This document shows, one piece after another, positions 43,611 to 53,933 of a DNA stretch of 64,000 nucleotides (its first letter is position 1; each line of letters begins with the position of its first letter). Location: contig OX421500.1 in assembly GCA_949126835.1 (NCBI GenBank), positions 29,305,991 to 29,369,990 on the forward strand. Direction: 5' to 3'. The notes under the pieces are model-generated. The model did not search any database. It worked only from the letters and a program-made list of their open reading frames with translations, and was not told the origin of the DNA. A program made the position numbers and the translations under genes. This DNA is from Anisus vortex. Its lineage: Eukaryota > Mollusca > Gastropoda > Planorbidae.

Positions 43611-44025
43611 CCCAGTTGGAATTTTTCAGAAGTACATCGAAGCACTCAAAGTGGAGTTTTCTAATCAAAGGCAAGTCTTTCAAATTGATGGACACATTTT
43701 TTCATAAAACATCAAACCTAACTGGTTTGATCTTTCTACAACCTTCTTAGATGTAGATATCTTTTTTTTTTATTGGAGGAATATTGGCAATTTTAAAATG
43801 GAGCAATTTGAATTTTAAACATTTAAAAAAGGCATCCAAATGTGCCCATTTGCGGAAAAAAATCTGTAAGGAAGCTTCTTAGGAAAGTCATTTACTATTC
43901 TCAACTGCTTGGCATTTGCTCACTTACTTTCAGCTTTTGGTTCAACTTACACTTGTAAACAGACGTTATCGCACATCAAAGCTGTTGTAAGCATACAAAG
44001 AGGTCACCTACACTTGACCAATCAG
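43611..44025 (+). pseudogene. hAT transposase C-terminal remnant
   Basis: The plus strand reads YIEALKVEFSN, then after breaks FGSTYTCKQTLSHIKAVVS, a block that resembles the C-terminal dimerisation region of ZBED/GTF2I-repeat-like hAT proteins. Several stops and frame changes interrupt it. The N-terminal catalytic part is missing. Confidence 0.55.
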
Positions 44026-44980
44026 TAATTGATACATACTAATTTCATTTAAACGAGTTCATCTTCTTTAATTAAACATAAATAAAATTAATTATAAAAC
44101 AAATTTATTTGTAGTATTAATTTAGAAATATAAGAGACGTATTTAATAGCACTATATTAAGTAATTTCTTTAATTATTCATGTTTAAAATATGAACTCCT
44201 TATATCGACAAACAATTGGAGCAGTCAATGTTTATTTACAGCTGTTTATTTTAATTTTTTTAAATATTCTAATAATTAAATCTTGTTATGGATACCATAA
44301 TGTTAAATGTATATAAAGAAATAATAATAATCAGTAATATTTGTTACATTACAAAACAAAACTTGTTCGACATCACAATTGAATTAAATGTGGAAATTTT
44401 TTTTTTAATTAAATGGAGATAATTATCCCGTTTCATTTGAGCTAATATTTCTAATATTTTTTATTTTATAAGAAATTTAATGGCGTTGAAATGTATAACG
44501 TTGAAATGATCAAACTGTAAAAAATATTTGAAAATTAGATAAATATTATATGACTAAAGAATTTATATTTTTAAGTATTACAATAACTACCCAGTTTTTA
44601 TGATTCCTTTGTACCTATACCGATTAACGATAGCATAGTAATGTTATTTAATTTTAGGTTTCAAACATGTTAAGGATATCTAGGTAAAACTGATATCAAA
44701 ATATCATTAACATTAGCAGATGTTAGGGCGACAGTTATCCACAGGACCAACAGGCTGCACACCACAAGCTTATTTACCAATACTGACCCTTACTTCATCG
44801 AAAAGTCATTGCGATTCCTATCAAATTTTTCATTGGAAAAAGGATTGCAAGGAAGGGACAATTGATTGCAAGGTGGAAAAATTGATCTAAAAACCCTATA
44901 GGCCTATATACGAACTATCACCCTTCTATTTATGTCTATGGACAGATGGATTATAGCATGGACATAAAATAGAAGATACC

Positions 44981-45262
44981 CAGGGCCGTGTTTAGGATTG
45001 TGGGGGCCCTGTTCCCAAATTTATGTGGGGCCCCTCCTGGCCTCATCTCTGCCTTTCACATACATCAGAAGAAAAGTGACGTTAATTCATGTTACATTGT
45101 GTAAAATCATAAATAAATTGTATGTCTCGCTCAGCTTGGTTGGACTGGAATGCTTAAAATTGCATTTTGTTTGAAATTTTCAACAAAAGAATGGGGATGT
45201 CACTAAAAAAAATATTTTTGGGATGTGTGGGGGGGCCCCTTTTGTGTGGGGGCCCCTGTTCT
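44981..45262 (+). mobile_element. nested hAT MITE relative (truncated)
   Basis: Starts CAGGGCCGTGTTTAGGATTG followed by GGGCCCTGTTCCCAAATTT. The segment GTGTGGGGGGGCCCCTTTTG near 45230 matches the inverse of the MITE at 50498-50768. The far end and a duplication are not found. Confidence 0.6.
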
Positions 45263-46092
45263 AATGGAATTCTAATGTTTTACAAAAACCGGAGTTATGT
45301 ATTGACAGTTTTTAGTAAACATTTTACCACTTTTTACATGCGTGTTTATATACGTAATTTTGAAATCCTTAATATGTGTGGAATACATGCAACAGGGTCA
45401 CTAACGTATATAACAACGTGAATAGCAAGATTAGATGGCTGCGGCGTAATATTTAATATTTAATGTAAAAAAAAAAATTCGGACACTCCTTTGGGGGTCC
45501 CCCTCAAGTGGGGGCCCGAGGGGATTTTCAAATTTGGACCCCCTTCCTCCCCTACCCTAGCTACGCCACTGGTGTAATACACAAATGAAAGTTGTTGTTT
45601 TTTCTTTATATTTTTAATTTTAGGTCACGGTATTATTTGTTGGAAAGATAGTTTTAACACCTCTGTGTAATTATTATTATTGTTTTAAACTAAGTATTTA
45701 TGTTTATGTCTTCTAAGAACATTAATTAACAAAGTTACGTTTAAAGCTTAAGTCAATATGCAAGCAGAAAATGTTCATAAAAAAAAAAGTTTCACTTTTT
45801 CAGACTTGACTTTTTTTCCGCAATTTTATCAAACTCGCGACATAATTTTTTTTTAGACTAAAAAAATAAAAAGAGTAGTCAAATTAAGATAATAATTAGA
45901 TAGATCAGTATAGTTTCTTAATATTCAATGAAAAAATTGCAAACTATTAATTTAAATTGGTTTGAAAAATATATTTACAAAGCGAGTGCATTTTTCCATA
46001 TGTCAAAAACATATGTAGAGCTCTTGAAATATAAAGTGACTTACATTTATTCTTTAAGATAAAGTAAAGAAATTGACAAATTAAATACTTAC

Positions 46093-46275
46093 CTAATTCA
46101 CAGTAAGAATTTGACTTTTGTAACATAAAACTGAAACATTGTCCACTCAACTGCGTACAGCGTGCAGCACACGAGACTTGTGTCGATCTGCTAAAGTTGA
46201 TATTGAGTGATCTGAACTCTGTTAGCTCTGATGTCACTTTCGTAAATGTGTTGGTCAATATTGCAGACTCGCTTT
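46093..46275 (-). CDS. PAN-CUB gene, PAN/apple-like exon
   Basis: Minus-strand exon of 183 bp between acceptor TTTCAG and donor GTAAGT, phase 1 at both ends, 60 full codons. It encodes TEFRSLNINFSRSTQVSC, then AARCTQLSGQCFSFMLQ and NSYCELG. The C-x3-C...C-x-F-x-F...C spacing is that of PAN/apple domains, which mediate protein or carbohydrate contacts outside the cell. It joins in frame to 37079-37213. Upstream exons were not identified. Confidence 0.7.
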
Positions 46276-47169
46276 CTGAAACTGAAATTTGCTTACAATA
46301 AAACTAAACACATGGCGTTTTATATATAGGCTAGATGTTTACTTGGAGTAAAAATTATTTTATTAATTGTCCATTCACTTTAACAGTACCTTAAAGTATT
46401 ATGTATTTTCCGTGCATAAAAGAAATATAAGATTATAAGTATAATATTATTGTACTTAAAGTTATTATTAAATAATAAAAATAAACATAAAAAATACATA
46501 AAAGTATCGCGGTATCATGTAATTCTAACGTGGATGAATTCATAAAACATTGGAATAAAGCATAGTTTACATTTAAACAAAGATAAACATAAAACTAATA
46601 TTCTAAAAAACAATTATAAACATCTAAGCCTTATCTGTCTGATATATATACACTAAACAAAATATTACAAACAACTAGAAATGTTTATCACACTTCAATA
46701 TTTTCACCAAACAAACGTAACGCCATTACTAAAATATTTCAATTTATCATCACTAAATAAGGTTAACATAATATTATAAGATTAGCTAATATTAATTTGT
46801 ATTTTCATTATCGTCCTAAATATTTTTGCTAATGTTGTAGATAAAATCAATCTAAATTCAAGCGTTCAACTATAGTTTATATATATTTATTATTTCTAAA
46901 AATAATGTCCACGTTACAAGCTAAAATTGAAATCATCAAGAGCAATAACATTTCCAATAAATAAGTTGACACATTAGAAAATAACAGTCAGTTTGGTCTC
47001 GGGCAACACATAAGCTATGAACACTGTTCTGTAAATGTTTACTTTATGGCGGTTTCAAACAAGTAAAGTATTGACGTCTGATGTATCGTAACACTGTCAT
47101 TGCTTTGTGCGAATGGGGCATTTACGCAGTAAAGAAAATCATTACTAATGCATATCAAGAAAACATTAG
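46276..47169. other. no recognised feature
   Basis: AT-rich intronic or intergenic sequence; no gene or repeat recognised. Confidence 0.5.
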
Positions 47170-47332
47170 AGGTCGGTTGGTCCTGCGGTTAGTTCACTGT
47201 GCTTTCAAGCGAAACGTCACGGGCTCTATCCCTGCCGCCTACCGATCTCTGCCGCCCTGCAGGAGTTTTGTCCTAGTAGACGTAATAATCTTCTATTTAG
47301 AAGAAACGTCTGTAAAATTTATAAGATACGAT
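47170..47332 (+). mobile_element. tRNA-derived SINE
   Basis: The head GAGGTCGGTTGGTCCTGCGG with TTAGTTCACTGTGC is tRNA-like and GGGCTCTATCCC is a weak box B. The body CCGATCTCTGCCGCCCTGCA continues to the tail AATCTTCTATTTAGAAGAAA, CGTCTGTAAAATTTATAAG. The tail is shared with the LINE fragment at 52745-53036. Confidence 0.75.
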
Positions 47333-47496
47333 ATTAGAGACAAGTCAGACAAACAAACACAATGTCTAAAATAAAAACTAGGCTTATTCAACTCCACTGA
47401 ACTTTGTATAGATCTATCTAAAAACTAATAACCCCAACATTGCCAGCAATATAGATTAACAGCCATGTTATGTAAAACAAATAATATCGTTACTAA

Positions 47497-47532
47497 TATA
47501 TATATATATATATATATTATATTATATTATAT
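47497..47532. repeat. TA microsatellite with TATTA run
   Basis: (TA)n followed by ATATTATATTATATTATAT. Confidence 0.85.
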
Positions 47533-48035
47533 GGCACCCGTCCGTCTTCAAAGGACGACAATGTAGTCTCTACTGTCTCTGCCCTTCGCCTTTCTCATAT
47601 ATCTCCTTTATTCATTCTTTTGACTCATAGCTCTCTTCTCTTCATTATTTTGTCTCGTGTCATATGACTAAGACACACGCATAATTCATGAAAAGACACG
47701 AACGAAGGCTCCTCAATAGAATACGTAGCTTCTTTAATCCTTAGTCACTATAACATAGGATACAATGGCCATCACAACAATACACTCTGTTCTTGACTGA
47801 TACAGGTCGTATTCCACTCCCAACTTGGACGAGAGCTGATATCATATACGACTTGTTCATGAGCAGTGACAGAACCAACTCCAGTATATTTAGAATTCAT
47901 CGTTGCTATATCATTCATACTCTCTGCACTTCCCTTTCATACCACAGTGCAATCTCGTACATAATAATAACATGCACACCTTGTTTATTCCTCATCTGAC
48001 ATCACGCGTACTTTCTATATTATATAATGATATAG
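47533..48035 (-). repeat. possible solo or truncated LTR
   Basis: On the minus strand it would start TGTCACTATATC, preceded by purine-rich ATATGGGTGGATGG, and end GACGGGTGCCA. Internal AATAAA-like sites fit an LTR. No matching second copy, primer site or duplication is seen, so this is a weak call. The open frames 47793-48106 are not convincing genes. Confidence 0.3.
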
Positions 48036-49523
48036 TGACACCATCCACCCATATTTTAAAATTGTATAACATAAAATATCATATATATATACTTATGCTG
48101 TATTAAACGGTTATAATTAAATACTTCTTTTATAACAACAATAACTAATCATTATCAATTATCACTTATCAATTCTAATGTAATAGGTAAGCTGGTGGTT
48201 ATGTGTGTAGTTATATATGTATAATAAGTGGATAAGTAGACAGGTGTTTATGTGGGTAGTTATATAGGTAGGAAGGTAGGTTGGCTAGGTTTAGGTTTGA
48301 TATGGCTTGTAGATAGATATTTAGGTATAGAAGAACGGAGGGAAGGAAGCAGTCAGTGAGATAATTATATAGATAATTAAGTGGGAGGGTGGGATTTGGT
48401 TGGGATGGTGGTTCTGGTCATCGTTGGGTCTTAATCTATTACATAAATCGTTCTTTACATACTTATGTATTTCGTAAAGTAATTCATTTACTAACAAAAA
48501 AATAATTAATGACTCCGTAATTTATGTATTATACCTTAGTTGTTAACGTCAATCTCTTGTTCAAATTATTTAGTTGGAATATTGTCATTAAAACACAGTC
48601 CGTTACCGCTACGGTGCACATTATGTCAAGTATCAATCACAGGTAATCAATCTATCTGTGTTATTGTGTGTTTGTATAACGTGAAGACGAGTAATGTATC
48701 TTGAGCAATCTCGTCAGGATTGTGGCTAAAATGTGACCACTATCTAAAATGTTAGCTTTCATGTATTAGTAAGTAAATGTGTGTAATGTGATGAAATAGT
48801 ATTTTTCTAAAATGGACGTTATAGTTCAAAACAAAAAAAAAAAATATTTATCAGTTAATTTTGATCTAAAAACAAATTTAAACTTTTCTCTATGGTGCCT
48901 ATCCAAACTACGGGGCGTCGGCCGACCGCCCCCTTTGTCCTCATGTTGTTACGCTACTAGTGAGAACTGACTATTGTAAAGTCTGTGTGGTATTGGAATA
49001 TGTTGACGTTGTAGTTTGTTTGTCTTTCAAATTTTGAGGAAAAAAACTCTTGGGACACCTTTTTTTAATGATGTCTCTATCAAACTTCCAACAAAAAAAC
49101 GAAAATCGGTCTTTAGTTTGAAAAAACGGTTTTCGATTTTAAAACCGAAAATCAGAAATCCGGTTTTTGGTTTTAGAATCGATAGTTTAAACACCCTGGT
49201 GATGTGATGTTCGTTTGTTTTCTTATTTGGGCTTTTGGAAACGATTTTGCCATTTGAGATGCTTTAGCCATTTGAGATGCGAGATCTGTTTGTCTTCAGA
49301 CTAGGCGGTCTTGATCTGACATATGTCATATTTTACCCATGCTAGTTTGAAAGCTCAGCCTCCCTCCACAATCTAAGCAGTTACAAAAAACCATACCTCT
49401 AATTAAGACACGTCTCATTTTAATTATGGTTGTGATTGTCACCCGGGCATATAGCGGTTGAGTAGTGAAAGAGATTGACCGCAGAACACTTTTTCACTTC
49501 AGTAATTTGTTGTCTAATATTAA

Positions 49524-49562
49524 TGGGTTGATTGATGGGTAGTAAAGAAGTTAAGTGGTGGA
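49524..49562. repeat. single satellite-like unit in copy B
   Basis: GGGTTGATTGATGGGTAGTA then AAGAAGTTAAGTGG is one unit of the 39-bp satellite, at the position where copy A has the whole array. Confidence 0.85.
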
Positions 49563-49849
49563 TGTGAGAGAAGCGTTGGGAAAGGTGGACAAAAGCTAAA
49601 TGTGTGTGTACGTGTGACTTGACGGGTAGGTGTTTGAGTGTATTGATGCTTCCGAACGTTAACCGAAACATTCGACGACATAAAAATATAGCTTGGTAAG
49701 TGGAACTATATAGAAAATTAATTATTTGCATCTGAAGCTAATAGTTCCTTATTATTATTATTTTTACAAGTTGGGGATGAATGCAATAGTACATATTATA
49801 CATTATTTACTAACAAACTATAAAACGTATTTTAAGGCGATTGACTCAC

Positions 49850-49984
49850 CACAGCATGTTGACTTGACAGTCACCACGGAGGTAGCGTAGTTGTTGAGAA
49901 AAGTACAATCGTCAGAATCACATCCTGAACTGAATAAAACAATGTTCACATCTCTTGGCTTCATCGAATCCAGGACATCTGAAC
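49850..49984 (-). CDS. PAN-CUB gene paralogue, middle exon (copy B)
   Basis: Minus-strand exon of 135 bp with the same ends as 37079-37213: acceptor CTTGTTGAAG, donor GTGAGT, phase 1 at both ends, no stop. It encodes SDVLDSMKPRDVNIVLFSSG, then CDSDDCTFLNNYATS and VVTVKSTCC. Most differences from copy A are conservative, and the frame is kept. The next minus-strand exon I can see is the PAN exon at 46275, so this exon may belong to a tandem paralogue or act as an extra module. Confidence 0.55.
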
Positions 49985-50497
49985 CTTCAACAAGGATAGA
50001 CAATAAAGTTACATACGTTTGGAAGCGTTTATATTTGTGGGGTGAGGGCGGATCAGATAATTCAATGTGTGTCTTAATCTTCTTTAACAAATTCCAGGCG
50101 AACATAGACATTTTATTGTTTATGTGCATGCTATTGTTTATGCTCAACATTTGCTTTTATAACACTAATTGAATTGTTGTTATAGTTTTAATTCTTAACT
50201 TCAATTCTAAAAATAACAATAATTATTTATATTGTGCATCTTTCCATGCTAGTACATTTTACAAGTGTTTTGATTGATCAAAGGGTATGTTGTCAGGCCT
50301 GGATTAACCATTAGGCACACAAGGCACGAGCCTAGAGCACCAAGCGTTTCGGGAGCACCACAAGGCCTCAAGAACAATGTGTATATTATTGTAAAAGTTA
50401 AGAGCAGAAAATTAACGAATTCTATAGTTTCAGTTAAGCAACAGGTGGAACAGGAATTTACTTATACCATCAATCCTCTTGATAAGTCTACTATAGG

Positions 50498-50768
50498 CAG
50501 AGGCTATTTAGGCATGTTTCACATGTTCCTTTGGAACAGGGGCCCCCACACAAAAGGGGCCCACACAAATTCCAAAATAAAAAAATTAGTATTTTCTTTC
50601 GGCAAATAGAACAGTGCTGTTGTAGAAGCGCACAATGAAGAAATACTGTGAATGGGAAATCACATAATTTGATTGTTAAGTGACACGGCAGGGTCGAGTC
50701 CACGAGGGGGCCCCCACATAAATTTGGCCCTTTGGAACAGGGCCCCCACAATCCTAAATACGGGCCTC
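50498..50768. mobile_element. hAT MITE nested in the larger hAT
   Basis: CAGAGGCTATTTAGGCATG at the left and, inverted, GAGGCCCGTATTTAGGATT at the right. ACTATAGG flanks it (50490-50497 and 50769-50776). The interior has runs of GGGGCCCCC and matches 44981-45262 in inverse. Confidence 0.75.
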
Positions 50769-52744
50769 ACTATAGGCTGTTCTGCAAATCCAGACACTGC
50801 ATTAGTGCTTAAAAATGAAATTTGTTGAGACCCATTTCAGTCTGCTGAAGGTGATGATAAAGATGAAGATGATAAAGATGAAGATGATAAAATAAATCAA
50901 GCAGTAGATCCAGGACTGTGGATTGACGTTTAGGCTGATGTTGTGGCTTACTGGGTCGATTGTGGGCCCACTAACTGTCAGCATCATTATGGTCCCTTTG
51001 ATAAATCTTGCGTATTTATGCTGGAGGAAAAATAAAACGATATAGTTCTCAAAAACTCTTCTATGGCACAAAAGCAAATGGTGAGAAGTACATGAGAGAA
51101 TGGTTATTGTATTCACCATCCACGGGATCTGTGTGCTGCTTTGTTTGTAAACTTTTTGCGTCTAAAGGTTCCACAAGTTTGGCTGATAAAAATGGGTTAA
51201 GTGACTGGAAAAATAACATTCAAGTTGATAATCATGAACAAAGTCTACTCATATGACTGCATGTTATATACATAGCTCTTCGACTACAAAAGCTACAAAA
51301 GCAAATAAATGAAGAGTACAGTTACTGAGAACATGTTTAGAGACGAGCAGTAGCCGTTATTTGTACTATAGATGAGCTTGGTCTGGCTTTTAGAGGGACA
51401 AATGAAAAATTCGGATCTTTACAAAATTGAAAATATCTAGGGTTGCTGGAGTTGGTCGGTCAGTTTGATCCATTTTTAGCATCACATATTACGAAATATG
51501 GAAATTCTGGAAAAGGAAATCCTTTTTATTTATCCAAAACTATATGTGAAGAACTGATTGAAATTATGTCCCAAAAAGTCCATGAAGTAATTGTAGATGA
51601 CGTAAAGGCATCCGGTTATTTCAGCTTGTTGGTAGACTCAACACCCGATATTTCACATATAGATCAGTTATGTGTTGTTCTTCGATATGTGGTAGACGGA
51701 TAGCCCATTGAGCGCTTTTTTACTTCTTGGCCCTGCAAAGTCACACCGGTGAAGGTATGGATGAAGTGTTGCAGTATTTACGTAAAGTTTGCAATATTGA
51801 TTTTGCGAAATGCAAAGGTCAATCATACGATAACGCAGCTAATATGTCTGTGTGCTACAAAGGCATGCAAAAAAAAATTCTAGAAAAAAAATGAGTTTTC
51901 TTTATAAATACCCTGTGCTTCCCATTCACTAAATCTGGTAGGCAGAAGTGCCAATGACTCTTGTTTATAGGCAGTAAACTTCCAGATTGAAGATTCTGAA
52001 AGGATGCCTTGTGAATGAAACACTGGTAAAGTCTCATTCCAATACCAGATGGAAAGCACATGCTGTTGCAACTGAAGCTATTCTAAAGTTTCATCTTCAT
52101 ATTATAGAAGCGTTAGATGTTTACAAGAAGACCAGTCACAGAAGGGGGACTCCTAAAGAGGAGCAGAAAACATTGAAAAGAAGATGCAATAATTAGAATT
52201 TGCTATCATGCTTGTCTTTTGGGGAAAAGTGTTACAACATTTTCACAGGGTCAGTCAAGCTCTACAAAATGAGCACGTGAACTTGAAAACGTGAGCTGAT
52301 TTATATTCTTCACTAGCAGATCACTTGCATGAAGTAGGAATAAATTTGAAAGATTTGAAGAAGCTGCAAAAGAAATAACACCAGGTTTGGATTATAAGTC
52401 AACGAAAGTCAACAGTAAACTAGAGACAGTGGTCATTGGTGGTAATGCCCCTGAGGTATCTCTGAATGCCAAAGACAAATTTCTTATATCTGCTTTCTAC
52501 GCCATTGTTGACAAACTTGAGACAGAGATAAGTAGACGAGGAAAGGTAAACAATGATATAGCAGTTCGATTTTCTGGTTTGGTCGATGTATCACAATCAT
52601 CTCAGTGTTGTGAAAGACAAATAAATGCTTATCCTGAAGATCTGAACAATAATTTATATACTGAACTACAACATTCCCACTCATATATTCGCCACAAGTT
52701 TGGTGCATCAAAATCTGAAAACAACACGCTCAGTCATGCAGAAT

Positions 52745-53036
52745 TATGCTACCCAATAACAACCTGTTGCAAAGTTCAGATAAACATAAAGACAAAAACA
52801 CTTTCCTTATCCTATATGCGAGAGAAAATGCATTTAAGTACTATTTCTTCCCTAGTGGCATTCGGGCATGGAATGTGTTGCCTGAACAAACCAGGAAAAC
52901 CAGTAAATTAAAATCATTTAAAACATTAATAAAAATGCAAGACTAGACTCGGACCACAGATGAGCGTAGGACACAATTATCTTCTTTATAGAAGGAGCGT
53001 CTGTAATGTATAGGCCTAAGATAAGATAAGATAATA
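52745..53036 (+). mobile_element. LINE 3' fragment inserted in the hAT
   Basis: The plus strand encodes ARENAFKYYFFPSGIRAWN, LPEQTRKTSKLKSFKTLI and a stop at 52944-52946. This is the last part of a LINE ORF2. The 3' UTR ends ATCTTCTTTATAGAAGGAGC, GTCTGTAATGTATAGG and a GATAA repeat. The same tail is found in the SINEs at 35790 and 47170 and at 4196. Confidence 0.75.
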
Positions 53037-53212
53037 GTTAGAGACAACATCGAGTGTGCTTTTCCAAATGTAGAAATTGCCTTGCACATATTTTTTTACA
53101 TTAATGGCTACAAACTGTTCAACTGAGTGCTCTTTTTCTCAGTTGAAACGTACAAAAAATCCAAGTAGATCAACAATGAAACAAGAAAGGCTTGATTCCT
53201 TATCTCTGCTGA

Positions 53213-53531
53213 CAGGACCGGCTCTAGGGTTTTTGACGCCCTAGGCGAAAACAAATTCCGCGCCCTCATTAAAGTGCCTACGGCGGGAAGAAACTGAGTA
53301 GGTCTAGTGTCATACTTTCCTATTTACTAAGACAACTTAAATAAAATACTCTTCGCCTTTCACTACCTAGATCAAGTAATTTGTCTGCTTATGCTAGTAC
53401 TAAACTTTAATTTAGTTTATATTTTTACATCCCCAACTAAAAAAAAAACTCTCAATTATGCGCCCCCCCTCCTACCTATTTTTGCGCCCTAGGCGGCTGC
53501 CTAGGTTGCCTATATGCATAAGCCGGCACTG
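53213..53531. mobile_element. hAT MITE, 319 bp
   Basis: Ends CAGGACCGGCTCTAGG and, inverted, CAGTGCCGGCTTAT. A perfect 8-bp duplication TCTGCTGA lies at 53205-53212 and 53532-53539. It interrupts the dimerisation domain of the host hAT. Confidence 0.9.
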
Positions 53532-53933
53532 TCTGCTGATGATTGAGGCAGACTTGTTGCGCAAAATTAACTTTGATTATGTACTCAAAAAGTTTGCCAG
53601 ATCTTAATCTCGAAAAAAGAACTTTAAAATGTAAATTAACGATCTCTCTGATTATCTCATCTATTAAAAAAGTTACAGTATTTTTTTGTATTATTATTAC
53701 AAAATTAATTAACTATGAATTTTAATACAGAAATACAGAAATACCTTATTGTAGGTTTTATATGTGTGATAGTAGTACAAACATATGTGTTAGGTTTTTC
53801 TTTGTTAAATTTTTTGCATAATATTGAACATACCAGCGGTCAGTGGAGGATTGGGGACCCGGGGAAGAAGGGGGCACCCATGTGGGTTTTTGCCTAGGGC
53901 ACCAAGATGGCTTAATCAGGCCCTGTATGTTGT

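Larger units (their letters stand above)
43234..45571. mobile_element. hAT element, 2.34 kb, with perfect 8-bp duplication
   Basis: Ends CAGTGGCGTAGCTAGGG (43234-43250) and its exact inverse (45555-45571). GTGTAATA flanks it at 43226-43233 and 45572-45579. Inside are transposase remnants (43611-44025), a second hAT-like start (GGTTCTCAACCTTTTTCGGC, about 43526), and a nested hAT relative at 44981. It lies in the intron between the PAN and middle exons. Confidence 0.9.
6012..46275 (-). other. span of the PAN-CUB gene model (5' partial)
   Basis: Joined minus-strand exons 46093-46275, 37079-37213, 6999-7125 and 6057-6264 give about 216 codons plus stop. Split codons agree at all three junctions: phase 1 at the first two, phase 2 inside the CUB domain. 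Introns are about 8.9, 30.0 and 0.7 kb. The domain order PAN/apple then CUB predicts a secreted or cell-surface protein with disulfide-bonded modules. The signal peptide and any earlier exons are not seen. The long middle intron is filled by the transposons described below. What the protein binds is unknown. Confidence 0.6.
50819..53607 (+). pseudogene. hAT transposase with TTF zinc finger, DUF4371-like and dimerisation domains (broken)
   Basis: Blocks in order: DPGLWIDV (about 50910); WLLYSPSTGSVCCFVCKLFA, the TTF-type zinc finger (51100-51170); FDPFLASHITKYGNSGKGNP and LVDSTPDISHIDQLCVVLRY, DUF4371-like (51460-51700); SYDNAANMS (about 51825); SNTRWKAHAVAT (52035-52070); ITPGLDYKS (about 52380); then a C-terminal FPNVEIAL, SQLKRTKNPSRSTMKQERLDS dimerisation block (53055-53210) and a final EADLLRKINFDYVLKKFA ending at 53607. 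Stops and frameshifts occur throughout, and two insertions split the last part. It resembles ZMYM1/ZMYM6-like hAT proteins. Confidence 0.8.
50294..53925 (+). mobile_element. complete but decayed hAT transposon (ZMYM/DUF4371 type), 3.63 kb
   Basis: Ends CAGGCCTGGATTAACC (50294) and, inverted, CAGGGCCTGATTAAGCC (53925). A perfect 8-bp duplication TATGTTGT lies at 50286-50293 and 53926-53933. It carries a broken transposase and three insertions: a MITE at 50498, a LINE tail at 52745 and a MITE at 53213. Confidence 0.9.
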
